64,000 nucleotides of DNA from Geomonas ferrireducens (GCF_004917065.1 NZ_SSYA01000003.1:124001-188000); one strand, 5' to 3'; positions 39,560 through 48,430 are shown, numbered from the stretch's first letter. Program-made: numbers and translations. Notes: a model not told the origin generated them from the letters alone.

Positions 39560-39599
39560 GGCCTACTCCTGAGGCGGTTGAGCGTGTCGGCGTGGGCGT

Positions 39600-39619
39600 C
39601 GATGGATCATTAATAGCAG
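39600..39619 (-). promoter_or_regulatory. Shared promoter-like element, copy 2
   Basis: The minus strand reads CTGCTATTAATGATCCATCG, about 40 bases upstream of the large kinase start. It matches the copy at 35659-35679 except for one inserted base and one substitution. Confidence 0.5.
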
Positions 39620-39812
39620 AAGCTCTCTCGCTTATGGATCGGCCTTCTTCCTTTTTTTCTGTAGTCTTTTTCCTACAAGCGGACGATGCCGGAAGGGGGC
39701 GTCTGTAGTCGCAACCCCTACGACACTTGCAGCCTCTTTCGGATTTACAGGGAAGCGCCCCGGGCGGTAAAGGTGGAGCAGGTGGAGAGTCACCGCTCAG
39801 AAGGAGGGGGAA

Positions 39813-40217
39813 ATGGGTGCACCAGGGCAAGAGGCGGGGTGGAGCACGGTGGATGAGAAGGGGGACGGCGTCCCGGCGGGAAGGGGGGAGCGCGTCGACG
39901 CCAGGATCGCCATCTTCGAAGGTCCCTATCAGAAAAAGCTGGTATTGAACTATTCGGTCAACGTGAGCCGGGGCGGTCTCTTCCTCGAGACTTCCCACCT
40001 CCGCCCGGTGGACACCCTTTTGACCATCAAGTTCAAGCTCTCGGACCGTGACTCCGTCATCTCCTGCCAGGCCCGGGTGGCCTGGGTCCGCGAGCGGGGA
40101 AGGAAGAAACATAAGCTCCCCTCCGGCATGGGCCTTTGTTTCGTGGGGCTTTCCCTTGCGGACCTGCATGCCCTCAGAAGGTTTTTGGAGCGCTCCAGCA
40201 TCATCCCGGTCTGGTAG
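39813..40217 (+). CDS. PilZ domain protein (c-di-GMP receptor)
   Basis: A 134-residue soluble protein with an AAGGAGGGGG ribosome site. It has both c-di-GMP contact motifs: RVDAR (RxxxR, about residues 26-30) and NVSRGG (N-x-S-x-x-G, about 50-55), then a beta barrel with ISCQARVAWVRE and GMGLCFVGLS. It should bind c-di-GMP and act as an effector, stand-alone. The first 24 residues are a charged, flexible extension. The gene abuts the Lrp gene tail to tail (0 bases), and sits near an HD-GYP gene that could degrade the same signal. Confidence 0.88.
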   Translation: MGAPGQEAGWSTVDEKGDGVPAGRGERVDARIAIFEGPYQKKLVLNYSVNVSRGGLFLETSHLRPVDTLLTIKFKLSDRDSVISCQARVAWVRERGRKKHKLPSGMGLCFVGLSLADLHALRRFLERSSIIPVW

Positions 40218-40691
40218 TCACAAAGGGAGCGAGGTTCTGCTCACCACGGTGCGCAGCGCGAAGGACGACTGCACCCGTAAAACGCCGGGGAGCCCGGTCA
40301 GCTTGTTGTGCAGGCGCAGGTAGTCGTCCGTGTCCTTCACCGCGACGCGCATCAGGTAATCGACGTCGCCGGACATGAGGTAGCACTCCATCACCTCGGG
40401 AACCGTGGCGATCGCCTCCTCGAAGGCCGAAAGCCTCTCGCGCTGCTGCCCGTCAAGCGTCACCCGCACGAAGACGTTCCCCGGTTTGCCCGCTCGCCCC
40501 TGATCCACCAGCATCACGTAGCGGTCGATGATGCCGCTTTGCTCCAGAAGGCGCACCCGGCGCAGGCAGGCGGACTCGGAAAGCCCGACGAGCTCGGCCA
40601 ACTGCACGTTGGTCAGCCTGCCGTCCCTCTGCAACTCGTTCAGGATGGCCCGATCAATCCTGTCTACGGCTGTTTCCGCAAGATTCCTCAT
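40218..40691 (-). CDS. Lrp/AsnC family transcriptional regulator
   Basis: A 157-residue regulator. An N-terminal helix-turn-helix (VDRIDRAILNELQRDGR, TNVQLAELVGLSESACLRRV) is followed by a RAM ligand-binding domain (GNVFVRVTLDGQ, VMECYLMSGDVDYLMRV). The ATG at 40691 has AAGGGG seven bases upstream; longer frames lack a site. It is divergent from alanine dehydrogenase with a 172-base gap, the standard arrangement for an Lrp-type activator responding to alanine. Control of ald is inferred. Confidence 0.92.
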   Translation of the reverse strand: MRNLAETAVDRIDRAILNELQRDGRLTNVQLAELVGLSESACLRRVRLLEQSGIIDRYVMLVDQGRAGKPGNVFVRVTLDGQQRERLSAFEEAIATVPEVMECYLMSGDVDYLMRVAVKDTDDYLRLHNKLTGLPGVLRVQSSFALRTVVSRTSLPL

Positions 40692-40863
40692 CGATTGCCC
40701 CTTATAGTGAAACATCCTGCGAAAAAATACCGTTTTTGTCGCTTGTTCGCAAGAAAAAATCCCGGCCGATCTGGTATGCTGAGACGCCGGTCTAATGAAC
40801 CCGGCCCGGACTGCGGTACAATGCTGACAGTCGGCACACTCATCAAGGGGAGAGGGAGCGCAG

Positions 40864-41979
40864 ATGGTCGTCGGGATACTGAAGGAAATCAAGGTCGAAG
40901 AGAATCGTGTCAGCATGACCCCCGCCGGGGTCGAGGTCATGGTGGGGCACGGGCACACCATGCTGGTCGAGAGCGGCGCCGGCAACGGCAGCGGGTTCTC
41001 CGATGACGCCTATCGCAAGGCGGGCGCCGAGATCGTGGCTGAACCGGCCGAGATCTACGCACGGGCCGAGATGGTCATGCACGTGAAGGAACCGCAGCCA
41101 AGCGAGTACGAGATGATCCGCGAGGGGCAGATCGTTTTCACCTACTTCCACTTCGCCGCCTCGGAGGGACTCACCCGTGCCTTCATGAAGAGCGGGGGGG
41201 TAGCCGTCGCCTATGAGACCATCACCGGTCCCGGTAACACGCTCCCGCTGCTCACCCCGATGAGCGAGGTCGCCGGCCGCATGGCGGCGCAGCAGGCCGC
41301 CAAGTACGCGGAGCGGGCCCAGGGGGGGCGCGGCATCCTGTTGGGAGGCGTTCCCGGCGTCGCACCGGCCACCGTCGTCGTGATCGGTGGCGGCGTGGTG
41401 GGGACCCACGCGGCGCAGATGGCCTGCGGCCTGGGTGCCAAGGTCTACCTCCTCGACATGAACCTCGAACGCCTGCGCCACCTCTCCGAGGTCATGCCGA
41501 AGAACTGCTTCCCGGTCATGTCTTCTCCCGCCGTCATCCGCGAGCTGGTGCAGCAGGCGGACGTGGTGATCGGCGCCGTGCTCGTGCACGGGGCGAAGGC
41601 GCCCAAGCTTGTGACCCGCGACATGCTGAAGGGGATGAAGCCGGGCGCGGTCTTGGTCGACGTCGCCATCGATCAGGGGGGGTGTTTCGAGACTTCGCGC
41701 GCGACCACGCACCGCGAGCCGACCTACCTCGAGGAGGGGGTGCTGCACTACTGCGTGGCGAACATGCCCGGCGCGGTGCCGCTAACCTCGACGGCCGCCC
41801 TCACCAACGCAACACTCTCCTATGCCGTGTCGCTGGCCGAACGCGGCTGGCGCGAGGTCGCGCGCGAGAGCGCCGGCGTGCGTGAGGGGATCAACATCGC
41901 TTTGGGCCAGGTCACCTACCGCGGCGTCGCCGACGCCTTCGGGCTCCCCTACACCCCGGTGGAGGCGCTGCTGGGATAG
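40864..41979 (+). CDS. ald: Alanine dehydrogenase
   Basis: A 371-residue NAD-dependent enzyme that reversibly deaminates L-alanine to pyruvate and ammonium. The start MVVGILKEIKVEENRVSMTPAG is canonical. Catalytic Lys (VMHVKEPQPSEY) and His (FTYFHFAAS) are present. The NAD site is VVIGGGVVGTHAAQMA with Asp at the end of the second strand (VYLLDMN). It has a GGGGAGAGGGAG region just before the ATG. It is probably regulated by the divergent Lrp-type protein. A repeat element and terminator follow. Confidence 0.97.
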   Translation: MVVGILKEIKVEENRVSMTPAGVEVMVGHGHTMLVESGAGNGSGFSDDAYRKAGAEIVAEPAEIYARAEMVMHVKEPQPSEYEMIREGQIVFTYFHFAASEGLTRAFMKSGGVAVAYETITGPGNTLPLLTPMSEVAGRMAAQQAAKYAERAQGGRGILLGGVPGVAPATVVVIGGGVVGTHAAQMACGLGAKVYLLDMNLERLRHLSEVMPKNCFPVMSSPAVIRELVQQADVVIGAVLVHGAKAPKLVTRDMLKGMKPGAVLVDVAIDQGGCFETSRATTHREPTYLEEGVLHYCVANMPGAVPLTSTAALTNATLSYAVSLAERGWREVARESAGVREGINIALGQVTYRGVADAFGLPYTPVEALLG

Positions 41980-41994
41980 AAGGGCATTCGAAAG

Positions 41995-42077
41995 TCCCCC
42001 TTTGCGAAGGGGGATTTAGGGGGATTTAGCTGGCTGGCAAAAGCAAATCCCCCGCCCCCCTTCGCAAAGGGGGGAGC
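41995..42077. repeat. REP-like inverted repeat, copy 1
   Basis: The left arm CCCCCTTTGCGAAGGGGG plus ATTTAGGGGGATTT and the right arm AAATCCCCC plus CCCCCCTTCGCAAAGGGGGG are inverted copies about 35 bases long around a 17-base loop. The core recurs at 47641-47706. It looks like a dispersed intergenic repeat of the genome. Confidence 0.75.
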
Positions 42078-42089
42078 CTATAAACCGAA

Positions 42090-42126
42090 AAAAAAAGAGG
42101 CCGTCCCGGAAGGGGCGGCCTCTTTT
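42090..42126. terminator. Terminator between ald and the binding-protein gene
   Basis: Stem AAAGAGGCCGTCCC / GGGGCGGCCTCTTT (one wobble) with A-run before and T-run after; usable in both directions. Confidence 0.9.
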
Positions 42127-42138
42127 GCGTCAGGGGCG

Positions 42139-43002
42139 TTAAGGGGAGGGGGGCTTCAAGTGCAGTTTGCGCAGCACGCTCTCGTTGACCTGGAGCCGGA
42201 CCTTGCGCGGGTCGACGATGGGGACCCGGTGCCCCCCGCTGGAACGCAGGAGGGACTGGGCCATTTCGCCCGCCTGCCATCCGAGGTCGTGTGGGTCGAT
42301 GTCGAGAGCGACCGCGGCGCCGTTTTTCAGGTACTGCCCGGTGAAGCTCACCGCCGGGACCCCCTGGGTCATGGAAAAGACGAGGAGCGCCTCCAGGTTG
42401 ACCGTGGTGATGGCGGTGCTGTCCGGCAACAGCCATAGAAGGTCGATGTCCCCCTTCAGTTGCTCCAGTTTCCCCTGCAGGTCGCGCGGGTTGCGCAGCG
42501 TCTCGGTGACGATGGTGACGCCGTAACCCTCCGCCTCGGTGACTGCTCGTTTGACGTAGAGCCCCGAGAGCCTCGGGTCGTAGAGCACCCCCACCCGCCT
42601 GACCCGCATCTGGGAGAAGAGTTCGAGGTAGCGCTCCGGCGCGGCGGTCATGGCGATGCCGCCTACATGATCCGGGACCGCCCTCTGGGTGAGCGCCAGG
42701 GATAGCAGGGCGAGCACCGGGACCTCCCGGGTCTTGCGGCATTCGCTCAGCGCGCGGTCCCCCAGCGCGATCAAAAGCCTCGGGCGCTCCTCCCTGACCA
42801 GGCGCTGCACGTCGACGTCGGAGTAGTCCGAGAGCACGAGGGTCTTCGAGTCGAGTTTGGCCGCGCCGTGCAGCCCGCGCAGCGCGTCGGTATAGACGGG
42901 GCTGCGGCCGCTTTGCAGGATGAGCACGTCCAGGGCCTCGGCCGGGCGTGGCGACACCAGCATGATGAGGAAAAGCAGCATTAAGGGGATCGGTGCGCGC
43001 AT
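42139..43002 (-). CDS. Periplasmic binding protein, ABC_sub_bind (DUF534) family
   Basis: A 287-residue protein with a signal peptide (to RPAEA) and a two-lobed type I binding fold: LIALGDRALSEC, VGVLYDPRLSGLYVKRA, DIDLLWLLPDSTAITT and VPAVSFTGQYLKNGAAVALDID. The family includes binding components of ABC transporters for poorly defined ligands. No permease or ATPase gene is present. Its ATG overlaps the TonB receptor stop (TGATG), so the two are translationally coupled. The divergent membrane kinase may read its ligand state (inference). Confidence 0.85.
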   Translation of the reverse strand: MRAPIPLMLLFLIMLVSPRPAEALDVLILQSGRSPVYTDALRGLHGAAKLDSKTLVLSDYSDVDVQRLVREERPRLLIALGDRALSECRKTREVPVLALLSLALTQRAVPDHVGGIAMTAAPERYLELFSQMRVRRVGVLYDPRLSGLYVKRAVTEAEGYGVTIVTETLRNPRDLQGKLEQLKGDIDLLWLLPDSTAITTVNLEALLVFSMTQGVPAVSFTGQYLKNGAAVALDIDPHDLGWQAGEMAQSLLRSSGGHRVPIVDPRKVRLQVNESVLRKLHLKPPSP

Positions 43003-44879
43003 CAGAAGCGTAGCCTCCCCCCGAACTCAAACCACCGCGGTGCCGCGGGGCGGAACTCGTACTGGTACAGCTTGGTGTCCAGGATGTTGCGCACCGAGAA
43101 GAAGAGCTCCGGTGACCGGTCCGAGGACGACGCGAGCTTCTGGGTCACGTGCAGGTCCAGGAACGTTGCAGTCGAGTCGGCACCGGGCGTGGCGAGGTTC
43201 CAGTCGCTGTAGTTGGCGGTCAGGACCGAGGTGAGACCGATCTCCTCGTTCTGGTAGGTGAGTGCCCCCTTGACCGCGTGGCGCGGGCCGCTCTCGCCGC
43301 CGCTTAACTGCTTCCCTGTTTTTTTGTCGCGGGCGTCGGTGAAGGTGTAGCCGCCGCTTAGCATGAAGCCGTACAAGGAAGAGGTGCGCCATTCCATGTC
43401 GACCCCTTCGCGGCTCTGTTCGTCCCGGTGCAGTACGTTGTAGCGGTCGATGGTCTGGATGTTCCAGACCTCGTTGTCAAACAGCATCACCTTGAGCCAC
43501 AGGTATGGGATCGCGGTGCTCTCGATCCCCGCTTGTACGGTCCGTATCTGCTGCAGTTTGTGCGGTACCTGTCCATCGGTGGAGCCGTAATTGCTGATGA
43601 GCGGCATGCTGTAGCCGTACGCCGCATAGCCGCGCAAAAGGGTATTGTCGGTCAGGCGGTAGGTGGCGCCAAGGGTGCCGCTCAGGGCGTCATCCAAAAG
43701 GTTGAAGCGGTCGAAGCGGGCACCGGGGAGCACGGAGAGCTTTCCGAGGGTGTAGGTGCCGTTCAGGTACGCGCTGTAGCGGGTGAGGGTTTTATCGATG
43801 TTGAAGTCGGGGATCGGCATGAGGAGTTCACGCTGCCGCACCTCGGTCTGCTCGTACTCCACCCCGGCCTTGAGTCCCCGGTTCGCGTCTCCCCAGTTGA
43901 GTGCCGTCTCGTACCCCTGGTACACTTCGCGCGCCGTTGCGTGGACGAAGGGGGCGGGTTCGGGGAAGAAGTTCCCGATGACGTGCGCGGTGCTGCGTCT
44001 CCCCCCGCGGGCGTTTGCCTCGAGCGATAGACGCTCGGCGAGCGGGTACTGCACCGAGAAGTAGCCGTTCAGATAACGGGCCATCCCGGTTTCCCAGAAG
44101 TTGTAGAGGTAGGACTCGCTGAGGCCCATGTCGGCATCGCGTGCGTCGACTGCGAGGATTGCCCTGCCGCCGTTTAGGAAGTCGTAGCTCAGTTTCCCGA
44201 AGCCGTGGTTGAAATCGACGTCGTTTCGGGGGATGAGGCCGTCTGAGAAGAGCTTTCCGCCGGTCAGGTAGTACCCGAGCTGCTCTACGGTGCCGCTGAC
44301 CTCCGCCCTCAGGTCAGTGGTGGCGTTCTTGCCGATGGAGGCTGAGGCGAGACCGGTCGCCGGGGTATCCTGTGCGGGGAGCTTGGTGATGATGTTGATC
44401 ACCCCGCCAAGGGAAGAGCCCCAGGCTGCCGAGGCTGGCCCCTTGATGATCTCGATGCGCTCGATCATCTGCACCGGGATGCTGCCGATGTGGGCGAAGT
44501 TGTCGGAGCTTACGAAGTTCTGGGGCACCCCGTCGATCTGAACCAGGACGTGCCGGCTCGAGCTGCCGAGGATGTCGTAAAGGACGACGTTGCCGGGAGT
44601 CTGCAACAGGTCCACCTGGGCGCCGGGGACCGTCTGAAGCACGTCGGCCACGGTGTGAGCGTTAAGCCGGGCGATCTCGTCGGCGTCTATTACGGTGACG
44701 TTTTCCGCGATGAGCGAAGCGGGACGGGGGGAATGGGGGACTGCGACGGCCTCTTCGCCGGACAGGCCGAGCGAGCGTGTCACCTCGTCCGTATCCTCGG
44801 CGCGAAGCTGGGTGACGGCCATCGGGGACAGGACCATCAGGGAGGCAAGCAGTATTGTGATGAGCTGTTTTGCTGTCAA
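43002..44879 (-). CDS. TonB-dependent outer-membrane receptor
   Basis: A 625-residue receptor with a signal peptide (to TQLRA). The plug domain (about 50-165: VTVIDADEIARLNAHTVADVLQ, HVLVQIDGVPQN, IERIEIIKGPASAAWGSSLGG) is of the BtuB/CirA style. A 22-strand-type barrel follows, ending FEFGGRLRF with a terminal Phe for BAM recognition. It takes up a scarce ligand such as a metal chelate or cofactor. I see no cobalamin riboswitch upstream. It forms a two-gene operon with the binding protein and is divergent from a hybrid kinase. Confidence 0.92.
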   Translation of the reverse strand: MTAKQLITILLASLMVLSPMAVTQLRAEDTDEVTRSLGLSGEEAVAVPHSPRPASLIAENVTVIDADEIARLNAHTVADVLQTVPGAQVDLLQTPGNVVLYDILGSSSRHVLVQIDGVPQNFVSSDNFAHIGSIPVQMIERIEIIKGPASAAWGSSLGGVINIITKLPAQDTPATGLASASIGKNATTDLRAEVSGTVEQLGYYLTGGKLFSDGLIPRNDVDFNHGFGKLSYDFLNGGRAILAVDARDADMGLSESYLYNFWETGMARYLNGYFSVQYPLAERLSLEANARGGRRSTAHVIGNFFPEPAPFVHATAREVYQGYETALNWGDANRGLKAGVEYEQTEVRQRELLMPIPDFNIDKTLTRYSAYLNGTYTLGKLSVLPGARFDRFNLLDDALSGTLGATYRLTDNTLLRGYAAYGYSMPLISNYGSTDGQVPHKLQQIRTVQAGIESTAIPYLWLKVMLFDNEVWNIQTIDRYNVLHRDEQSREGVDMEWRTSSLYGFMLSGGYTFTDARDKKTGKQLSGGESGPRHAVKGALTYQNEEIGLTSVLTANYSDWNLATPGADSTATFLDLHVTQKLASSSDRSPELFFSVRNILDTKLYQYEFRPAAPRWFEFGGRLRF

Positions 44880-45249
44880 AAGGGTTTCCCCGGAAAAGAG
44901 CCGTTGACAGTTGCAGAATTCTTAAAAGAACTGGCACAGAGATTGTTGCATACCTATCAGTTTGATGCTTCTCTGTCAAAGGAATTTCGGTAATACAGTG
45001 CTTATGCGGTTAATGATGGACAAAGTAGTTACTTATTACAGTTGAATCCCGCGACATATCTGGTATAGTCCTCCGACAGACTCCATGTAAAGCCTCGCGT
45101 ACAAACATTCACACTGCCTCAGGTCCGCAGCCTGCAGCTCAGCTCCAAAGCTCGCCCTGCACGCAGCTGTTACACACAACAATGAAGCCGCCGTCTGCAC
45201 CAACCGGCCACGATTCGGCCGCGGCGCCGACCCCAATAAAGGCCTTGCC
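44880..45249. other. Divergent region between the TonB receptor and the hybrid kinase
   Basis: 370 bases without a gene. A plus-strand TGGCAC at 44932-44937 resembles half a sigma-54 promoter, but the -12 GC is missing. No riboswitch is recognised. Confidence 0.5.
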
Positions 45250-47595
45250 ATGGACACGCCTTCTCCCGCCGGACGCTTAGGCGCCCTTCGCTCGAGCTTC
45301 CAGTACAAGCTGTTCCTGCGTTTTACCCTCTTCTCCGCGCTGATCACCATCGTCTGCGTCACACTCTTCGTATTGCACCAGATCAACCAGAACAAGCGGC
45401 ACGCCGCCGAGATGCTCCGCCTGCAGGCCCATGCCCTGGCCGACTCGGTGCGGCTTCCCCTTTACGCTGAGAACACCGACCTGCTTCAGTCCCACGCGCG
45501 CCAGGCGCTCACCCTTCCAGAGATCCGGGGCGTGGAGATAGCAGCCGCGAGCGGCAGGATCATGGTGCGCTTAGGGACCAACGCTGGGGCGGACCTGATC
45601 CAACAGAGCGTGCAGGTGCGGGGCAATCCGCTTACCGTGCTTCCCGAGCCGGGGCAAGGCGAGCAGCGGCCGGGTGAGCTTATCGGCGAGGTGCGCCTTT
45701 TCCGTGGCACCCGGGACCTGTGGCGAGAGGGGAGGCGGCTTGCCTTTCTGAGCGTAGTGCTGGCCACGGCGAGCTGGCTCTTCATCCTCTTCTCCTGCTA
45801 CCTGATCCTGAAGAGGGTGACCGCATCGTTCAACTCGCTGATGCAGGGGCTGGAGAACGTCCACTGCGGCGACTACGTCTCACGCATCGCCGTCCTCTCC
45901 GATGACGAGCCGGGGAGGGCCTCTGCATCGCTCAACGATCTGGCCGAGTCGCTCAGGCAACGCGAGGAGGAGAACCGTCGGCTGCATGCGGAACTGCTGG
46001 CAGCCATGGAGTTCGAGATCGCCTCGAAGCAACAGCTGGTCACCATCAACCTGGATCTGGAGAAGGAAATCGAGCAGAGGACCCAGGCGCGCCAGGAGCT
46101 GAAGAACCTGGTGGAGCAGCTCCCCATGGGGATCGTCTGGTCCGACGAGCGGGGCGGTGTCGAGTACCTGAACGCCTTCATGACGAAGAGCTTCGGTTAT
46201 CGCCAGGACGAGGTTCAAGATGTCGACCAACTGCTCGCCCTGCTTTGCCCCGAACCGGAGTACCGCGAAAAGGTCGCCGGCAAGCGCCGCGCCGCCATCG
46301 AGGCATGGGAGCAGGGGAACCGGGTCACCTTCTTCGAAGTGAACGCGCTTTGCAAGGACGGCACCGTCAAGCATCTGAACTGCAGCAACCAGCGCTCCGG
46401 CGCGCGCATCGTCGACATCATGATCGACATGACCGAACGCGAGCTTTTGCAGCAGCAGATCGTGAGAAACCAGAAGCTGGAGTCTATCGGCGTTCTCGCC
46501 GGCGGGATCGCGCATAACTTCAACAACGCCCTGACCGGCGTGCTCGGCTACATCTCCTTCGCAAAAAAGTTCATCGATCCGTCGCACAACTCCCACGAGC
46601 TTTTGCAGCAGGCCGAAAAGGCGACCATGCGTGCCGCCGGGTTCGCGAACCAGCTCCTTAGTTTCGCCAAAGGGGGAGCCCCCCTGAGAAAAGCCGTCCC
46701 GGTCGCGAGGCTGGTGGAGGAATCGGTGCAGCTTGCCACGCGCGGTTCCAACGTTACCTGCCTCCTTGATCTGTCGCCGGAACTCCCCCCGGTGTACGTG
46801 GACGACGGCCAGATCCGGCAGGCTTTCAACTGCATCTGCATCAACGCGGTGCAGTCAATGCCGGACGGCGGGACGCTGACCGTGCGCGGGAGAATGGTGT
46901 CGACCGACGCGGAAAGGCTTCCGGCCCCCCTGAGTGGCTGCTACGTCGAGCTCTCGTTCCAGGACGAGGGGTGCGGCATCCGCGACGAGCACAAGTCGAG
47001 CATCTTCACTCCCTATTTCACCACCAAAGCTGCACTTGGCACCGGGCTTGGTCTTGCGACGGTCCATTCGATCATCACCCGGCACGGCGGGGTGATCACC
47101 TTCGACACCCTCTTGGGAAAAGGGACCACCTTCACCCTCTATCTTCCCGTTTTCTGCATCGAATCGGCACAGCCGAAGCTGGAAGCCGACGCGGAGCGCG
47201 ACGCGCAGCAGGCGCTTGTCGGCTGCAGCAGAAGAGTCCTTGTGATGGATGATGAGGAGATGATTCGGCTCCTCGCCGCCAAAGTCCTCGCGGCCAAAGG
47301 GTACGAGGTGACCCTCTGCGCGAGCGGCGATGAGGCCGTCGCCATGTACGGAAGGGCATCAAAGGAAGGGACGCCGTTTTTGGCGGCGATTCTGGATCTC
47401 ACGGTGCCTAATGGGATGGGGGGTAAGGAGGCGGCGCGTCTTATTCTCGCACAGGACCCGGCGGCGCGGCTCATCGTGTCCAGCGGCTACAGCAACGACG
47501 AGGTGATGGATTCGTACCGGGATTACGGGTTTTGCGGGAGTGTGGTGAAGCCTTACGATTCCGACAAGCTCTGCGGGGTGCTGGAGGCGCTGTAA
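45250..47595 (+). CDS. Hybrid membrane sensor kinase (HAMP-PAS-HisKA-REC)
   Basis: A 781-residue kinase. Transmembrane helix 1 is at about 24-46, a periplasmic domain at about 47-165, helix 2 at about 168-190, and HAMP at about 190-245. A coiled coil leads to PAS (about 290-395). DHp has H-box GGIAHNFNNALTG, followed by ATPase motifs (INAVQSMPDGG, DEGCGI, TGLGLATV) and a C-terminal receiver (about 660-781; VMDDEEM, Asp in AILDLTVPNGMGG). The ribosome site is weak. Its position divergent from the TonB receptor/binding protein pair suggests it senses or controls that uptake system. Confidence 0.92.
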   Translation: MDTPSPAGRLGALRSSFQYKLFLRFTLFSALITIVCVTLFVLHQINQNKRHAAEMLRLQAHALADSVRLPLYAENTDLLQSHARQALTLPEIRGVEIAAASGRIMVRLGTNAGADLIQQSVQVRGNPLTVLPEPGQGEQRPGELIGEVRLFRGTRDLWREGRRLAFLSVVLATASWLFILFSCYLILKRVTASFNSLMQGLENVHCGDYVSRIAVLSDDEPGRASASLNDLAESLRQREEENRRLHAELLAAMEFEIASKQQLVTINLDLEKEIEQRTQARQELKNLVEQLPMGIVWSDERGGVEYLNAFMTKSFGYRQDEVQDVDQLLALLCPEPEYREKVAGKRRAAIEAWEQGNRVTFFEVNALCKDGTVKHLNCSNQRSGARIVDIMIDMTERELLQQQIVRNQKLESIGVLAGGIAHNFNNALTGVLGYISFAKKFIDPSHNSHELLQQAEKATMRAAGFANQLLSFAKGGAPLRKAVPVARLVEESVQLATRGSNVTCLLDLSPELPPVYVDDGQIRQAFNCICINAVQSMPDGGTLTVRGRMVSTDAERLPAPLSGCYVELSFQDEGCGIRDEHKSSIFTPYFTTKAALGTGLGLATVHSIITRHGGVITFDTLLGKGTTFTLYLPVFCIESAQPKLEADAERDAQQALVGCSRRVLVMDDEEMIRLLAAKVLAAKGYEVTLCASGDEAVAMYGRASKEGTPFLAAILDLTVPNGMGGKEAARLILAQDPAARLIVSSGYSNDEVMDSYRDYGFCGSVVKPYDSDKLCGVLEAL

Positions 47596-47640
47596 GAAGG
47601 GAGGGGGCGTGGCCACGTAGCGTGGCATTAGGCCTAGCGT

Positions 47641-47706
47641 TCCCCCTTTGCGAAGGGGGAGCCTGCCCCCCGTAGCATGCCTACGCGAAGGGGGGACAGG
47701 GGGGAT
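47641..47706. repeat. REP-like inverted repeat, copy 2
   Basis: CCCCCTTTGCGAAGGGGG starts the element, and CGCGAAGGGGGGACAGGGG follows after a GTAGCATGCCTAC dyad. The CCCCTTTGCGAAGGGG core is shared with 41995-42077. Confidence 0.7.
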
Positions 47707-47729
47707 TTCGTCTATATCAGAAGCTGCGT

Positions 47730-47987
47730 CTACTCGCTGAGTTTCCTCAAGATCCCCGCGAGTGAGCGCTTTTCATCGCAGTCGGCGCTGCAGGCGTCGT
47801 CCTCCACCTGGCAGCTCTTCTCAAGGATTACCCGTGCGTCGGGTGAGGCGGATTCGATCGACTTCAGGCAGTCTGTGTAGTCAGTGGTGCATTTATCCCT
47901 GCAGGAAGGGGAATCCTCCGCATACGCCGTAACGGCGGAAACCAGTACTGTCAGAGAAAACGCCAATACTCTGATGCTTTTGCTCAT
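47730..47987 (-). CDS. Small periplasmic six-cysteine protein
   Basis: An 85-residue precursor with a signal peptide (MSKSIRVLAFSLTVLVSAVTAYA) and a GGGAGAAAAG ribosome site. The mature ~60 residues hold six Cys in two triplets (CRDKC...DC and SC...ACSADC), the look of a disulfide-linked helical hairpin. I do not recognise the family. A perfect 12-bp palindrome lies about 30 bases upstream. It sits between the hybrid kinase and the cytochrome block, without evident operon partners. Confidence 0.65.
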   Translation of the reverse strand: MSKSIRVLAFSLTVLVSAVTAYAEDSPSCRDKCTTDYTDCLKSIESASPDARVILEKSCQVEDDACSADCDEKRSLAGILRKLSE

Positions 47988-48014
47988 ATCTTTTCTCCCA
48001 CTGTCACAGCGAAA

Positions 48015-48026
48015 AGTGACGTCACT
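48015..48026. promoter_or_regulatory. Perfect 12-bp palindrome upstream of the six-Cys protein gene
   Basis: AGTGACGTCACT is 28 bases upstream of the ATG, within probable promoter distance. The core TGACGTCA resembles a dimeric regulator operator; the regulator is unknown. Confidence 0.45.
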
Positions 48027-48059
48027 ATATCACTTCCGCCTTTGCTTTACCATTTCAAT

Positions 48060-48351
48060 GTCGTCCTACAACTGACATACCTTTAGTCTTTTTTCTCAAA
48101 AAATGTTGTTCCCTTCTCCGCCGCCTCGGCGTACCGCAAATGGATCATGCAAGTTAATGTAATTCCTTGGCGGAGTCCTTCGTGGAGTGCCGGGAAACGC
48201 GAAGCACTGCTTTCCGCGAAGCGCTGTGCGAGCCCTAATGTTCCCCCATTTGCGGGGGATTTGCTTTTTGTCGGCACTTGCAACTCCTCGGTGCTATGAA
48301 CGGCGCGTGGCAGGGGGATGGGGTACCCCTCTCAATCGAGCTTGATGCGAC
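48060..48351. other. Intergenic region between the six-Cys gene and cytochrome A
   Basis: No supported gene. Contains a hairpin CCCCC-ATTTG-CGGGGG near 48243-48258, similar in style to one at 58148-58165. Confidence 0.4.
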
Positions 48352-48384
48352 AAAAAAAAGCCCGGAACTTTCGTTCCGGGCTTC
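48352..48384 (-). terminator. Intrinsic terminator of cytochrome gene A
   Basis: On the minus strand AAGCCCGGAAC pairs with GTTCCGGGCTT around a GAAA loop, followed by a long T-run. The stem is nearly the same as that of cytochrome gene B. Confidence 0.93.
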
Positions 48385-48430
48385 GAAATTACTGCAATGC
48401 ATCAATCAAGTTGCCTGCAAGAGACAGGAC

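Noticed and set aside
44932-44949. Sigma-54 promoter before the hybrid kinase
   Set aside because: TGGCAC is perfect but the -12 dinucleotide is GT rather than GC, and the start codon is 300 bases away.
44880-45249. Cobalamin riboswitch upstream of the BtuB-like receptor
   Set aside because: No B12-box-like sequence is visible on the minus strand.
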